Shown here piece by piece: positions 52,313-59,931 of a DNA stretch of 64,000 nucleotides (positions are counted from its first letter, which is position 1; every line of letters starts with the position of its first letter). The notes below the pieces were generated by a model that saw only the letters and a list, made by a program, of their open reading frames with translations, was not told the DNA's origin and did not search any database. A program made the translations under genes and the position numbers. The stretch is taken from positions 62,001 to 126,000 of the forward strand of contig NZ_NIWT01000009.1 of the NCBI RefSeq assembly GCF_002236115.1, written 5' to 3'. Source of the stretch: Pseudomonas jessenii (GTDB lineage: Bacteria; Pseudomonadota; Gammaproteobacteria; Pseudomonadales; Pseudomonadaceae).

Positions 52313-52816
52313 TCAATGGGTTTTTTTCGAAGTCGACTGCCCGGCTTTACTCAAGCCCTTGGTGTTGTGCTCACCCGGCGTCGAGGCCGAAATAGCCCTG
52401 GCTTTGGAGATGCCGCGAGTATCTTTGGAATGGGCGATGCCTGAGGTCGTGGTGCCATGACCGTTATCATCGTTGCGCTCACTACCGTAGTGGTTCCCGC
52501 TCAGGCCATGGTCGCGCACGGATTTGCCGGCATGGTCGCTGTTCAGCCCGTTGCCGCGGCCGTTACTGCCGGAGTGGCCTGTACCGGCGTGTCCGCCCCC
52601 CATACCGCCGCCGTGGCCTGCGCCGTTTCCGCCGCCATTACCACCGCCATTACCACCGCCATTTCCGCCACCGCCGCCGCCACCGTTTCCACCGCCACCG
52701 CCATCCTTCGCGTATGCGGAACCCATGATCGACAGGCCATCAGGGAGTAACGGAGCGGCTGCAAGCATCATGGCGCATGACATTACAGCAACGAGACTCT
52801 TGTTTTTAAAAAGCAT
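52313..52816 (-). CDS. Secreted Gly/Asn/His-rich low-complexity protein
   Basis: Start at 52816 (MLFKNKSLVAVM) gives 167 aa with a signal peptide cleaved near SAYA-KDG. The mature chain begins with a long run of G-G-G-N repeats (about 40-80), then a Gly/His/Ser part and a basic Lys/Ser end (SKAGQSTSKKTH). No cysteines in the mature region. No family recognised; similar Gly-rich secreted proteins occur in pseudomonads without known role. It may be co-transcribed with the CigR-like gene 117 bp upstream. Confidence 0.65.
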   Translation of the reverse strand: MLFKNKSLVAVMSCAMMLAAAPLLPDGLSIMGSAYAKDGGGGGNGGGGGGGNGGGNGGGNGGGNGAGHGGGMGGGHAGTGHSGSNGRGNGLNSDHAGKSVRDHGLSGNHYGSERNDDNGHGTTTSGIAHSKDTRGISKARAISASTPGEHNTKGLSKAGQSTSKKTH

Positions 52817-52933
52817 GATTGCTTCCGTAGGAGGTTGATATCGCGTGACGTATGACGCGATATCCCTGGAACAGTTCAAGTGCCACGACAGACGGCTGGA
52901 GCACCCTCAGTCAACGGGAAGACCTTCCACACG

Positions 52934-53380
52934 TTAATCAAACGCACCGTCGAGAATTTCATAGACAAGCCCGGTGGCCAGCGCAACCAGGATCAGGTCC
53001 GTACCGACTTGCTGCCATTCGTAGCCATCGTAGTGGGGCAGCCTGCCGACCAGCCGGCCATCCAGTTTTTTGGCGATGCCGGGTGGAAGCGGCTTGCCAC
53101 GGGCAAGGTTCTTTTGAATGCCCGGTGGCAAATCAGGCCCGGGGCTCCAGTAGCCCGTGTTCACGCCAATGATCTGGAGCACGCTGCTGCGGTTGATGCT
53201 CGGGCCATTGCTCCAGTCCCCGCCGCCGGAATTCTTGTTCTTGTTGCCATGACTGCCCTGGTTGCCATGGTTGACCTTCCCGCCACCTTGGCCGTTACCG
53301 GGATCAGCCAGCGCCGTCGCCGAGCCGCTGATCAGGGTCAAACAGGTGATTGCTGCAATCAAAGATCGAGACCTGAACAT
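52934..53380 (-). CDS. CigR/RcnB-like secreted protein
   Basis: A 148-aa protein with a signal peptide (ends TALA-DPG), a Gly/Asn/Lys-rich stretch (GNQGSHGNKNKNSGGG), and a conserved C-terminal part: LPPGIQKNLARGKPLPPGIAKKL, GRLPHYDGYEWQQVGTDLILVALATGLVYEIL. The LPPG repeats and the GYEW-x5-D-L motif match the RcnB/CigR family; Salmonella CigR is a membrane-anchored anti-virulence factor. The last hydrophobic stretch may lie in the membrane. GGAGTGACTC precedes the start. Function here unknown. Confidence 0.8.
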   Translation of the reverse strand: MFRSRSLIAAITCLTLISGSATALADPGNGQGGGKVNHGNQGSHGNKNKNSGGGDWSNGPSINRSSVLQIIGVNTGYWSPGPDLPPGIQKNLARGKPLPPGIAKKLDGRLVGRLPHYDGYEWQQVGTDLILVALATGLVYEILDGAFD

Positions 53381-53721
53381 GAGTCACTCCTTCGTGGTGG
53401 GAAATGTTCCCTGAAATTTAGACGCTATTGACGTAGTTGGTTCCATCGAGTCACAGAGCCATGAACCGTCTGCGCTCATCCGCTCGAAGCCAGGTTTCAC
53501 GTCCGGGCATTCGCCGCAACGTTCTTCGATGTGAATCCACGCTTGATACGTCGCAGATACTTCAATGCGTGGCGCTGTTTCCCGATTGTTACCTCAGCGC
53601 CGCAGTTGTCACTTCTGCGCCGCCGAACTGGCCAATAGAGTATGGCCGTCGGTGTGGAACTGGGTCGTCGACTTGTCGGCCCGCGTTGGCACCGATCCCC
53701 CCATCACGGAAGAGGTGAATC
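53381..53721. other. Divergent intergenic region
   Basis: Lies between CigR-like (minus) and a small ORF (plus). It is less coding-like, with no REP, no clear promoter box and no recognisable operator. The short frames present lack ribosome sites. Confidence 0.3.
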
Positions 53722-53958
53722 ATGAGTTTCGTCAAAGTGGAAAAAAACCAGAGCAGCGCCCCGTCGGATGCCGACATGAAAAAAGCCATGGTCGAGTCGG
53801 GCGGCAAGCCGGGCGAGGTCACCGGGACCAATGCCGCCCGCACCCTGACCTACACCGGCGTGGTCAATCATACGGTGTACGAGAACAAGCTGATCGAGAT
53901 CGCCAAGGGCAAACGCACCAGCTGGAACTTCGTCTGGGCCGATGCCCGGGCCGCCTGA
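53722..53958 (+). CDS. Small protein of unknown function (78 aa)
   Basis: GAAGAGGTGAATC precedes the ATG. 78 aa, hydrophilic, no signal peptide or membrane helix. It reads MSFVKVEKNQSSAPSDADMK then GKPGEVTGTNAARTLTYTGVVNHTVYENKLIEI with a basic GKRTSWNFVWADARAA end. I do not recognise it. Like the next gene it has a good ribosome site, lacks known domains and is cytoplasmic, so the two may work together. Confidence 0.6.
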   Translation: MSFVKVEKNQSSAPSDADMKKAMVESGGKPGEVTGTNAARTLTYTGVVNHTVYENKLIEIAKGKRTSWNFVWADARAA

Positions 53959-54148
53959 GGTCAAGGCGGGGCGGCCGATCGGCTGCCCCGCTGACCCGGC
54001 CCCTGATACACCCCCGATACCCGCTTGTAACACCAAGACACTTAGCCGCCCTGCCCCTCGCCCCTAGAGTGAAGCCGTCAATGGACTGCAGCGCCAAGCG
54101 CCAGCAGCCCATTGTTTGCCCAACACACCACCAAGGAAGAGGGAAACC

Positions 54149-54886
54149 ATGAGCAAATCAATCGCTGTCAGCCAAAAGAGCCAGCAGCTTCACAATGATG
54201 TGCAAGAAGCCGTCAAGTCGATCATGGGTGCAACGCAACTGAAAGCGGCGGATTACGGCCGGGTACTGAGGTCGGCCCTGGCGGCTTCGCAAAAAACCGT
54301 CACCATCGAAATCGCCGCCGGCGACCTGGCGCAGCTCAAGAAGTCCGGCTACAAGCTGTGCTTCGCCAAGAAGGTGGGTGACGCCGACTACAACGTGGTC
54401 TGGCAGTCCTATGACGCTTACCTGAGCAACAACGAGTTCAGCTGGACGCCTCAATATCAGCTGTTTGCGTCCAACCTGTTCAAGGCAAATGTGCAGGTCA
54501 AAGTCTCGACCAACATCGTCAATATCGGCCTGGGGCAAACATCGACACTCGATGAGCACGGTCTGCTGAGTTCGGCGGTTACCGGGGGACCGAACATTTC
54601 CATGACCTTTGTAAACGACTACGCCCCCATCCATCCGGGTATCAACCAGTTATCTACCGGTATTGATGGCAATCAGGTCAGCACCCCCATTTACGTTGCG
54701 GTGGATCAGGTGGTTACCGGTGAAACCGTGCTGACGCCGGTGGAAACCATCCTCGTGTGGTTCGAACAGAACGTACAGACCAGCACCATGTTCAGTACCT
54801 CACGCTCCAAGGCGATCGAAATCGACTTGACGTTCGATAACACCGCAGGTCGCCTTTACGAAGGCGGTCAGTGGAAAACCGTGTAA
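54149..54886 (+). CDS. Beta-rich protein of unknown function (245 aa)
   Basis: GGAAGAGGG lies before the ATG at 54149. 245 aa with an N-terminal helical part (about 1-45), then a beta-rich body (SGYKLCFAKKVGDADYNVVWQSYDAYLSNNEFSW, FKANVQVKVSTNIVNIGLGQ, VTGETVLTPVETILVWFEQN) ending FDNTAGRLYEGGQW. No signal peptide; a single cysteine. Its pattern faintly recalls bacterial and fungal proteins of unknown function from memory only. A pore-forming or lectin-like fold is possible but not supported by any motif. A terminator follows. Confidence 0.6.
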   Translation: MSKSIAVSQKSQQLHNDVQEAVKSIMGATQLKAADYGRVLRSALAASQKTVTIEIAAGDLAQLKKSGYKLCFAKKVGDADYNVVWQSYDAYLSNNEFSWTPQYQLFASNLFKANVQVKVSTNIVNIGLGQTSTLDEHGLLSSAVTGGPNISMTFVNDYAPIHPGINQLSTGIDGNQVSTPIYVAVDQVVTGETVLTPVETILVWFEQNVQTSTMFSTSRSKAIEIDLTFDNTAGRLYEGGQWKTV

Positions 54887-54897
54887 CCGTCATGCCA

Positions 54898-54918
54898 GGG
54901 CAACCTTGCGGTTGCCCT
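54898..54918. terminator. Hairpin between convergent genes
   Basis: GGGCAACC, loop TTGC, GGTTGCCC followed by TTTC on the plus strand. It ends the 245-aa protein gene 12 nt after its stop. Confidence 0.75.
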
Positions 54919-54919
54919 T

Positions 54920-55723
54920 TCACTCCTCTTTGCCCGCCGCGGCGAAGTAGCCCGTCAGCGAACGACAGATCGACTGCGCGAGGTCCTCCTGGGTGGCGAT
55001 GCCATGGGGTCGATCACGATCGAACTGCGCCGACCAGCGAATCCGCCCCTGCGCCACATCCACCAGACGCAATGACGCTCGCACCCGCGAAGGCTCGACC
55101 CGCACGCTGCCCTCCAGGCAATAGCTGTAACGCCCGCCGCGCTTGAAGTCCGGTACCGGCTCGCTGTTGCGTGCCACCCGCATCAACACATGATTGGTCC
55201 CGGTCTGCGCCTGCTCGAACGACTCGAACAGTCGGCAGCTCAACTCCTCGCACAAACCCCGGGTAAAGTCATCGCCATCGCGGGTAAGGCAGGTAAACGG
55301 CTGGATCTGGACCACAGGATGGCGAGTGCCGACGCCCTTGGGCCGCAGCCGCTGGTAGGTCAAGCGATAACACCCGGGTGGAATGCTGAAGCGCACCGGG
55401 TCCTGCTGGCCGTTGCCGGCGTAATGCGCTGCGAGCTTGCGCCGCAAGCGCCCCACCTGCACTCGCACCACCGGATCGTCGCCCGTGCAATACACTGCCG
55501 GGTCACGACGGAACACCGCGATGCCGATGGCGTGTTCGGTCAGCGGCGTGTTGCACGCCTGAAGGTCGTGCTCGACCAGAAAGCGCAACAGACTGCCCAT
55601 GCGCCTGGACTTGGCAAACAACGGGCTGACCAGCAACAGCGCCAGCACCCGCTCGATTTCTTCCCGATCGAGCGGCTCGGGACTCCCCGCCGCAGTCGAA
55701 TCGGCCATGCTTTTGATCGCCAT
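54920..55723 (-). CDS. Winged-helix regulator with TolB-like C-terminal domain
   Basis: Start 55723 (GGAGGCAGGCG upstream) gives 267 aa. An N-terminal segment (EEIERVLALLLVSPLFAKSRRMGSLLRFLVEH, then ACNTPLTEHAIGIAVFRRDPAVYCTGDDPVVRVQVGRLRRKLAAHY, about 15-95) resembles the winged-helix domain found at the head of adenylate-cyclase-like and CadC-like regulators. The C-terminal half (YSYCLEGSVRVEPSRVRASLRLVDVAQGRIRWSAQFDR) resembles TolB/FlgO-type peptide-binding domains. No transmembrane helix is visible, so it is cytosolic. Its target is not clear; the convergent gene is the 245-aa protein. Confidence 0.75.
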   Translation of the reverse strand: MAIKSMADSTAAGSPEPLDREEIERVLALLLVSPLFAKSRRMGSLLRFLVEHDLQACNTPLTEHAIGIAVFRRDPAVYCTGDDPVVRVQVGRLRRKLAAHYAGNGQQDPVRFSIPPGCYRLTYQRLRPKGVGTRHPVVQIQPFTCLTRDGDDFTRGLCEELSCRLFESFEQAQTGTNHVLMRVARNSEPVPDFKRGGRYSYCLEGSVRVEPSRVRASLRLVDVAQGRIRWSAQFDRDRPHGIATQEDLAQSICRSLTGYFAAAGKEE

Positions 55724-55911
55724 CGCCTGCCTCCGTGCAGGTTGCCGACAGGAATGGATGTCGCACTCCGTGATTACCCTTGCAGCGTGAGCAGGAATGG
55801 AACTCGGGCACTGCAACGACCAAGCGTAGCAGCCGTGTTGATATCGGCAGGCAATTGCGATGGTAGCAACCCGCCATCCGACGAACGTTCAATCTTGACG
55901 TCTGGAAAATT

Positions 55912-56082
55912 TGTAGGACTTGTCCCTTTGTGGCGAGGGAGCTCGCTCCCGCTGGGCTGCGAAGCGGCCCTGATCCTTTGCAACTCATTTCCTCAGACCC
56001 ATCGCAGTGCCCGGTTTTACGGCGGCAGAGCCGCCGAACGGGAGCAAGCTCCCTCGCCACAGGGGTCATTTGGCGTCCTACA
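55912..56082. repeat. Long imperfect REP-like inverted repeat
   Basis: TGTAGGACTTGTCCCTTTGTGGCGAGGGAGCTCGCTCCCG is mirrored by CGGGAGCAAGCTCCCTCGCC and ends GGCGTCCTACA, with about 80 bp between. This is another subtype (GTGGCGAGGGAGC) than the other REPs in the window. Confidence 0.75.
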
Positions 56083-56140
56083 GGCCGGTTGCAGCACTGG
56101 AGATCGACACCTAATGTGCGCCCGTCGCTGACTTGAATTG

Positions 56141-56326
56141 GCGACAGGGTTTCGCAGCCCTGTAGAAGATGGAACACAGCTAAATGACAACTGTGGCAAA
56201 ATTTGCCGCCGTTTCGTTTTATGGCGGCTGTGTGTGGGAGACCTTCGGGTCTGCCGGTTTCACTCTTCTCCGGTCTGCGAACCCGCACATAGCTGCCACC
56301 CATTTGTTTCGCAGCAAAAGGTGGCA
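56141..56326 (+). ncRNA. Structured leader RNA before a DUF3077-like gene
   Basis: A run of pairing segments: GACAGGG/CCCTGTA (56143-56164), CACAG/CTGTG (56175-56195), GGCAAA/TTTGCC (56195-56207), a long stem 56223-56238 with 56282-56297 closing a UUCG hairpin (AGACC-TTCG-GGTCT, 56239-56252) and a CCGG/CCGG hairpin (56254-56273), then TGCCACC/GGTGGCA (56294-56300 with 56320-56326). The last stem shares 56294-56297 with the long stem, so the two exclude each other. The gene starts 29 nt later. No known Rfam family comes to mind. Confidence 0.55.
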
Positions 56327-56355
56327 CTTCATGATCCTTTGAAGAGTTCTACCTT

Positions 56356-56649
56356 ATGACAATGCAAAACCCGCCTCGCCGCTTCACCCCCATGAAACAA
56401 ATCGCCACCAGCTACCCCGTCCTCCTCATCGACAGCGACGCCCCGCTGCGCGAGCTCCACAACTGCGCCGCCGAACGCCTGAACGCCGTCCTGCAATACC
56501 TCAACCTCATGGCCTGCACCAGCCTCCCCGACTACGCCGAAAACGACATCAACACCGTCACCAACATTTCGCGGATTCTGCTTCAGGATGTGCGGGATGT
56601 GTTTGGGGTGATTGAGCAGCGGGGATTTGAGGGGCCGAAGAAGCAGTGA
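56356..56649 (+). CDS. DUF3077-like small protein (97 aa)
   Basis: GAAGAG stands 9 nt before the ATG. 97 aa, cytoplasmic, mainly helical: YPVLLIDSDAPLRELHNCAAERLNAVLQYLNLMACT and then VTNISRILLQDVRDVFGVIEQR. The shape (short N-terminus, then two helices beginning at the 'leading Asp-Ala-Pro-Leu' segment) fits the DUF3077/DUF6124 small proteins abundant in Pseudomonas; this assignment is by pattern only. Some codons favour C and others G in blocks, an unusual base use. It sits alone between a folded leader and a terminator. Confidence 0.6.
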   Translation: MTMQNPPRRFTPMKQIATSYPVLLIDSDAPLRELHNCAAERLNAVLQYLNLMACTSLPDYAENDINTVTNISRILLQDVRDVFGVIEQRGFEGPKKQ

Positions 56650-56664
56650 CATTGTTCACGCACA

Positions 56665-56689
56665 AAAAACCCGCACTTCTGCGGGTTTT
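56665..56689 (+). terminator. Rho-independent terminator
   Basis: AAAACCCGCA, loop CTTC, TGCGGGTTTTC. It lies 16 nt after the stop of the DUF3077-like gene. Confidence 0.88.
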
Positions 56690-56828
56690 CAATGGCCACC
56701 GTTCAGTTGTCTACAGCAGCCATCAGCAAACTGAAACGCGCTAAAACCGTTTTTGAGTAGCGTCTAAAAAGTTCATCTCCCCCCGGCCGATTCATTTAGA
56801 CTCGGCCGTTGGCTCATGGGGCCAGGCC

Positions 56829-57569
56829 ATGCCCTATAACGGATATCCAAGACAGCTGTTCATGAAAACAATAATTAGTTACTTGCGAAATAGTTACTGG
56901 AAAAGATGGATCCGCAAACACAAATGCAAAGTGGCGGGCGGTTTATTGTCGCTGCACAAAAGATCGACGGTGACCATAGAAGAAGGCGTGACGCTTGGGC
57001 ATGTGGTCATAGAGTCAAAAAAGCTGGAAATTGGTGCGCATACTTATATCCGCAGTGACTGCGTCCTTTCGGCAGTCTCATCCATTGGCAGGTTTTGCTC
57101 CATTGGCAGCAGCTGTTTTATCGGCCAACAAAAGAGCTCGCATCCGTTGGACTGGCTCAGTTCACATCCCTTTCAATATACCGACACGGCGCTGGTTTAC
57201 GACCCGGAGGTTGCGGACATCACGATTGGGCATGACGTCTGGATCGGCCATAGCGCGATGATCCTGGAAGGCGTGACCATAGGCACCGGCGCTGTCATCG
57301 CAACCCGCGCCCTGGTTGCCCATGACGTGCCACCGTACGCCATTGTTGCCGGCACCCCGGCAAAAGTTGTCAAGTATCGGCACACACCCGAGTTGATTGA
57401 AGCGCTGATCGACAGCAAGTGGTGGGATGTTGATGTCGAGGTACTCAAGACATTACCGCTCAATGATCCGCAAGCCACTTTATCTCTGTTGGCCACCCTG
57501 CAGAAAGAAACGCGCGCCGACTACCAACAGATCGAAATAACCCGCAAAGGGTGCAGTATTTCGTCTTGA
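56829..57569 (+). CDS. Hexapeptide-repeat acetyltransferase (CatB/XAT-like)
   Basis: Up to 246 aa; ATG at 56829 or 56862 are both possible, and I see no decisive ribosome site. The body is a left-handed beta-helix of hexapeptide repeats (VTIEEGVTLGHVVIESKKLEIGAHTYI, then SSIGRFCSIGSSCFIG). The active-site histidine is expected in SSHPLDWLSSHPF, and IGHDVWIGHSAMILEGVTIGTGAVIATRALVAHDVPPYAIVAGTPAKVV is the classic C-terminal coil. Such enzymes O-acetylate sugars or chloramphenicol-like compounds. Lower GC and more Lys/Ile in the first 60 codons than the neighbours may indicate transfer. Confidence 0.88.
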   Translation: MPYNGYPRQLFMKTIISYLRNSYWKRWIRKHKCKVAGGLLSLHKRSTVTIEEGVTLGHVVIESKKLEIGAHTYIRSDCVLSAVSSIGRFCSIGSSCFIGQQKSSHPLDWLSSHPFQYTDTALVYDPEVADITIGHDVWIGHSAMILEGVTIGTGAVIATRALVAHDVPPYAIVAGTPAKVVKYRHTPELIEALIDSKWWDVDVEVLKTLPLNDPQATLSLLATLQKETRADYQQIEITRKGCSISS

Positions 57570-57632
57570 GCATTGGAAATGACCAACACTGCACATTCAA
57601 GATGCCCGGCCAAACCAGATTCAAATTATAAA

Positions 57633-57658
57633 AAAACCCGCATCAGAGGCGGGTTTTA
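57633..57658. terminator. Bidirectional rho-independent terminator
   Basis: AAAACCCGC, loop ATCAGA, GGCGGGTTTT. It has seven Ts in the minus direction. It ends the acetyltransferase and the pauR transcripts, which converge here. Confidence 0.88.
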
Positions 57659-57697
57659 ACGGCTGGATCCTGATGATCCCTGCCCAAAAAGCGGTTA

Positions 57698-58246
57698 TCA
57701 GAAGTTCGCCGGTGTGTTGGCGCTGATGATTTCCGCCTCATCCGCCCCGATATTGCGAAACCGGTGCGGCAAGGTCGTCGGGAAGTAATAGCCGTCCCCG
57801 GCGTTGAGCACACTCACCTGGCCATCCACGGTCAACTCCACGGTACCCCGGGTCACCAACCCACACTCCTCGCCTTCGGAATGCACGATCGGCTCTTCGC
57901 CCGAGCTTGCGCCCGGTGCGTATTGCTCGCGCAGCAAGCGCATCTGCCGGCTTGGCACAGATGCGCCGATCAGCAGCAGGCGCAGGCCATGGCGGCCGAG
58001 GTCGGGCTGTTCGTTGGCGCGGAAGACGTACTGGTGTTCGCGCGGCGGCTGATCGAAGGTGAAGAAGTCGGCCAGGGACATGGGGATGCCCTCCAGCAAT
58101 TTCTTCAGGGAGCTGACGGAAGGACTGACCCGATTCTGTTCGATCAGGGAGATGGTTGCATTGGTGACGCCGCTACGCCGGGCCAGCTCGCGCTGGGACA
58201 GTTTGTAGCTTTCGCGTACTAATTTGAGTCGTGAGCCCGTGTCCAT
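57698..58246 (-). CDS. pauR: Polyamine-responsive repressor (XRE-cupin)
   Basis: Start 58246 (MDTGSRLKLVRESYKLSQRE) gives 182 aa; the longer frame upstream lacks a ribosome site. An N-terminal XRE helix-turn-helix (LSQRELARRSGVTNATISLIEQNRVSPSVSSLKKLL, 17-52) is joined to a C-terminal cupin sensor (SEGEECGLVTRGTVELTVDGQVSVLNAGDGYYFPTTLPHRFRN). This is the PuuR/PauR layout: in Pseudomonas PauR represses the gamma-glutamylated polyamine genes and is released by putrescine or cadaverine. It lies next to pauB, with a REP and a terminator between. Confidence 0.9.
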   Translation of the reverse strand: MDTGSRLKLVRESYKLSQRELARRSGVTNATISLIEQNRVSPSVSSLKKLLEGIPMSLADFFTFDQPPREHQYVFRANEQPDLGRHGLRLLLIGASVPSRQMRLLREQYAPGASSGEEPIVHSEGEECGLVTRGTVELTVDGQVSVLNAGDGYYFPTTLPHRFRNIGADEAEIISANTPANF

Positions 58247-58433
58247 GACAGCCTTATGTGCGTACCGCTTAAGGGTAATGGGGGTGGAGTGCGGGCGCGG
58301 ATCACGCCGTTTTCCGGTCCCGGAAACGTGAAAGGCGGCTATTAAATCACGTTTGTTCGTAATGCTCAGCAGGTTCGATAAACGGCTGAAAAAAAGAACC
58401 TGTTGATGATAATTCTGAGTCAAGACACAAGAC

Positions 58434-58525
58434 CTGTGGGAGCGAGCTTGCTCGCGATGGCGGCGGGTCAGTCAACATCAATGTCGAATGTCAGACCGCT
58501 ATCGCGAGCAAGCTCGCTCCCACAG
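58434..58525. repeat. REP palindrome (TGTGGGAG subtype)
   Basis: CTGTGGGAGCGAGCTTGC and GCAAGCTCGCTCCCACAG flank a degenerate loop between pauR and pauB. Confidence 0.9.
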
Positions 58526-58548
58526 GGGGATTTGCTGTGTTGCTGAAA

Positions 58549-58586
58549 TAAAAAACCGGCGGCACCTTTTTGGGGCAGCCGCCGGT
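58549..58586 (-). terminator. Rho-independent terminator after pauB
   Basis: On the minus strand ACCGGCGGC pairs with GCCGCCGGT around a 14-nt loop and is followed by six Ts. It ends the pauA-kauB-pauB direction of transcription, separating it from pauR. Confidence 0.88.
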
Positions 58587-58596
58587 GAGGTAAAAC

Positions 58597-59880
58597 CTAG
58601 ATCCCGAAACGGTCACGCAGCGAGTAGTACACCGCGCCGAGGGCGGTCAACGGCGCCGAGAAGGTACGCCCGCCGATCATCGGCATGTGCGGCAGCGAGG
58701 CAAACGCATCGAAGCGCTCAGCGTCGCCACGGATCATTTCCGAGATCAGTTTGCCGGCCAGGTGCGAACAGGTGACGCCGTGGCCGCTGTAGCCCTGCAT
58801 GTAGTAGGCGTTTTTCTCGATACGGCCGAATTGCGGCATGCGCGACATGGTCAGCAGGAAGTTGCCGGTCCAGCGGTAGTCGATCTTCACGTCCTTCAAT
58901 TGCGGGAAGGTCTTGAGGATCTTCGGGCGGATCAGTTGTTCGATGTCGTCCGGCTCGCGTGCACCGTAGACCACGCCGCCGCCGTACAGCAGGCGGTTGT
59001 CGGCGGTCAGGCGGTAGTAGTCGAGCAGGTAGTTGCAGTCTTCCACGCAGTAGTTGTTGGTGATCAGGCTTCGGGCCTGCTTTTCAGACAACGGCTCGGT
59101 GACGACGATCTGCGAACCGCACGGCATGCTCTTGCTGGTTACGCGGTTGTCCAGGCCCTGCGGCAGGTAGGCGTTACCGGCGATCAGCAGGTACTTGGCC
59201 TTCACCACGCCTTTGGCGGTGTGCACGGTGATGGGCTCGCCGTAGGTGATTTCCACCGCCGCCGATTGCTCGTAGATCTTGCCGCCCAGGCCGATGATGG
59301 CCGAGGCCTCGCCCAGGGCCAGGTTCAGCGGGTGAATGTGGCCGCCCTGCATGTCCAGCAGGCCGCCGACATAGGCATCGGAACCGATTTCGCGCTTGAT
59401 GTCGGCCGCGTCGAGCATTTTCAGGTTCTTGTTGCCGTAACGTTCCCAGCTCTTCTTCTGTTCGGCCAGACCCTTGAGTTGCTTTTTGTTCATCGCCGCG
59501 AAGATGCCGCCGGGGCGGTAGTCGCACTGGATGTCGTAGTGCTGTATGCGCTGACGGATGATGTCGGCGCCTTCGAAGATCATGCTGCCGAGGACTTCGG
59601 CAGTCTTGTCGCCGTAGCGTTCTTCGATGACGTCGACGTCGCGGCTATAGGAGTTGACCAGTTGGCCGCCGTTGCGACCGCTGGCGCCGAAGCCGACTTT
59701 GGCCGCTTCGAGCACGGTCACGCTGTAGCCCGCTTCGGCGAGGAACAGGGCCGAGGACAGGCCGGTGTAGCCGGCGCCGATCACGCAGACGTCGCAGTCC
59801 ACCGCCCCTTCCAGCACTGGGAAATCACCGGTGAAGTTGCGAGTGGCGGCGTAGTAGCTGTTTACATGTGCTTGTTTCAT
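58597..59880 (-). CDS. pauB: Gamma-glutamylputrescine oxidase
   Basis: A 427-aa flavoenzyme like E. coli PuuB: FAD motif VCVIGAGYTGLSSALFLAEAGYSVTVLEA and GFGASGRNGGQLVNSYSRD, then NYLLDYYRLTADNRLLYGGG and YMQGYSGHGVTCSHLAG. It oxidises gamma-glutamylputrescine to the aldehyde, releasing ammonia and H2O2. It follows kauB by 51 nt in the same direction. It is the nearer functional match to PuuB of the two paralogues in the window. Confidence 0.93.
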   Translation of the reverse strand: MKQAHVNSYYAATRNFTGDFPVLEGAVDCDVCVIGAGYTGLSSALFLAEAGYSVTVLEAAKVGFGASGRNGGQLVNSYSRDVDVIEERYGDKTAEVLGSMIFEGADIIRQRIQHYDIQCDYRPGGIFAAMNKKQLKGLAEQKKSWERYGNKNLKMLDAADIKREIGSDAYVGGLLDMQGGHIHPLNLALGEASAIIGLGGKIYEQSAAVEITYGEPITVHTAKGVVKAKYLLIAGNAYLPQGLDNRVTSKSMPCGSQIVVTEPLSEKQARSLITNNYCVEDCNYLLDYYRLTADNRLLYGGGVVYGAREPDDIEQLIRPKILKTFPQLKDVKIDYRWTGNFLLTMSRMPQFGRIEKNAYYMQGYSGHGVTCSHLAGKLISEMIRGDAERFDAFASLPHMPMIGGRTFSAPLTALGAVYYSLRDRFGI

Positions 59881-59931
59881 ACAGTTCTCCGATGGCCGCC
59901 GACAGAGCCGGCGACCGTCGCTTTATTGTTA

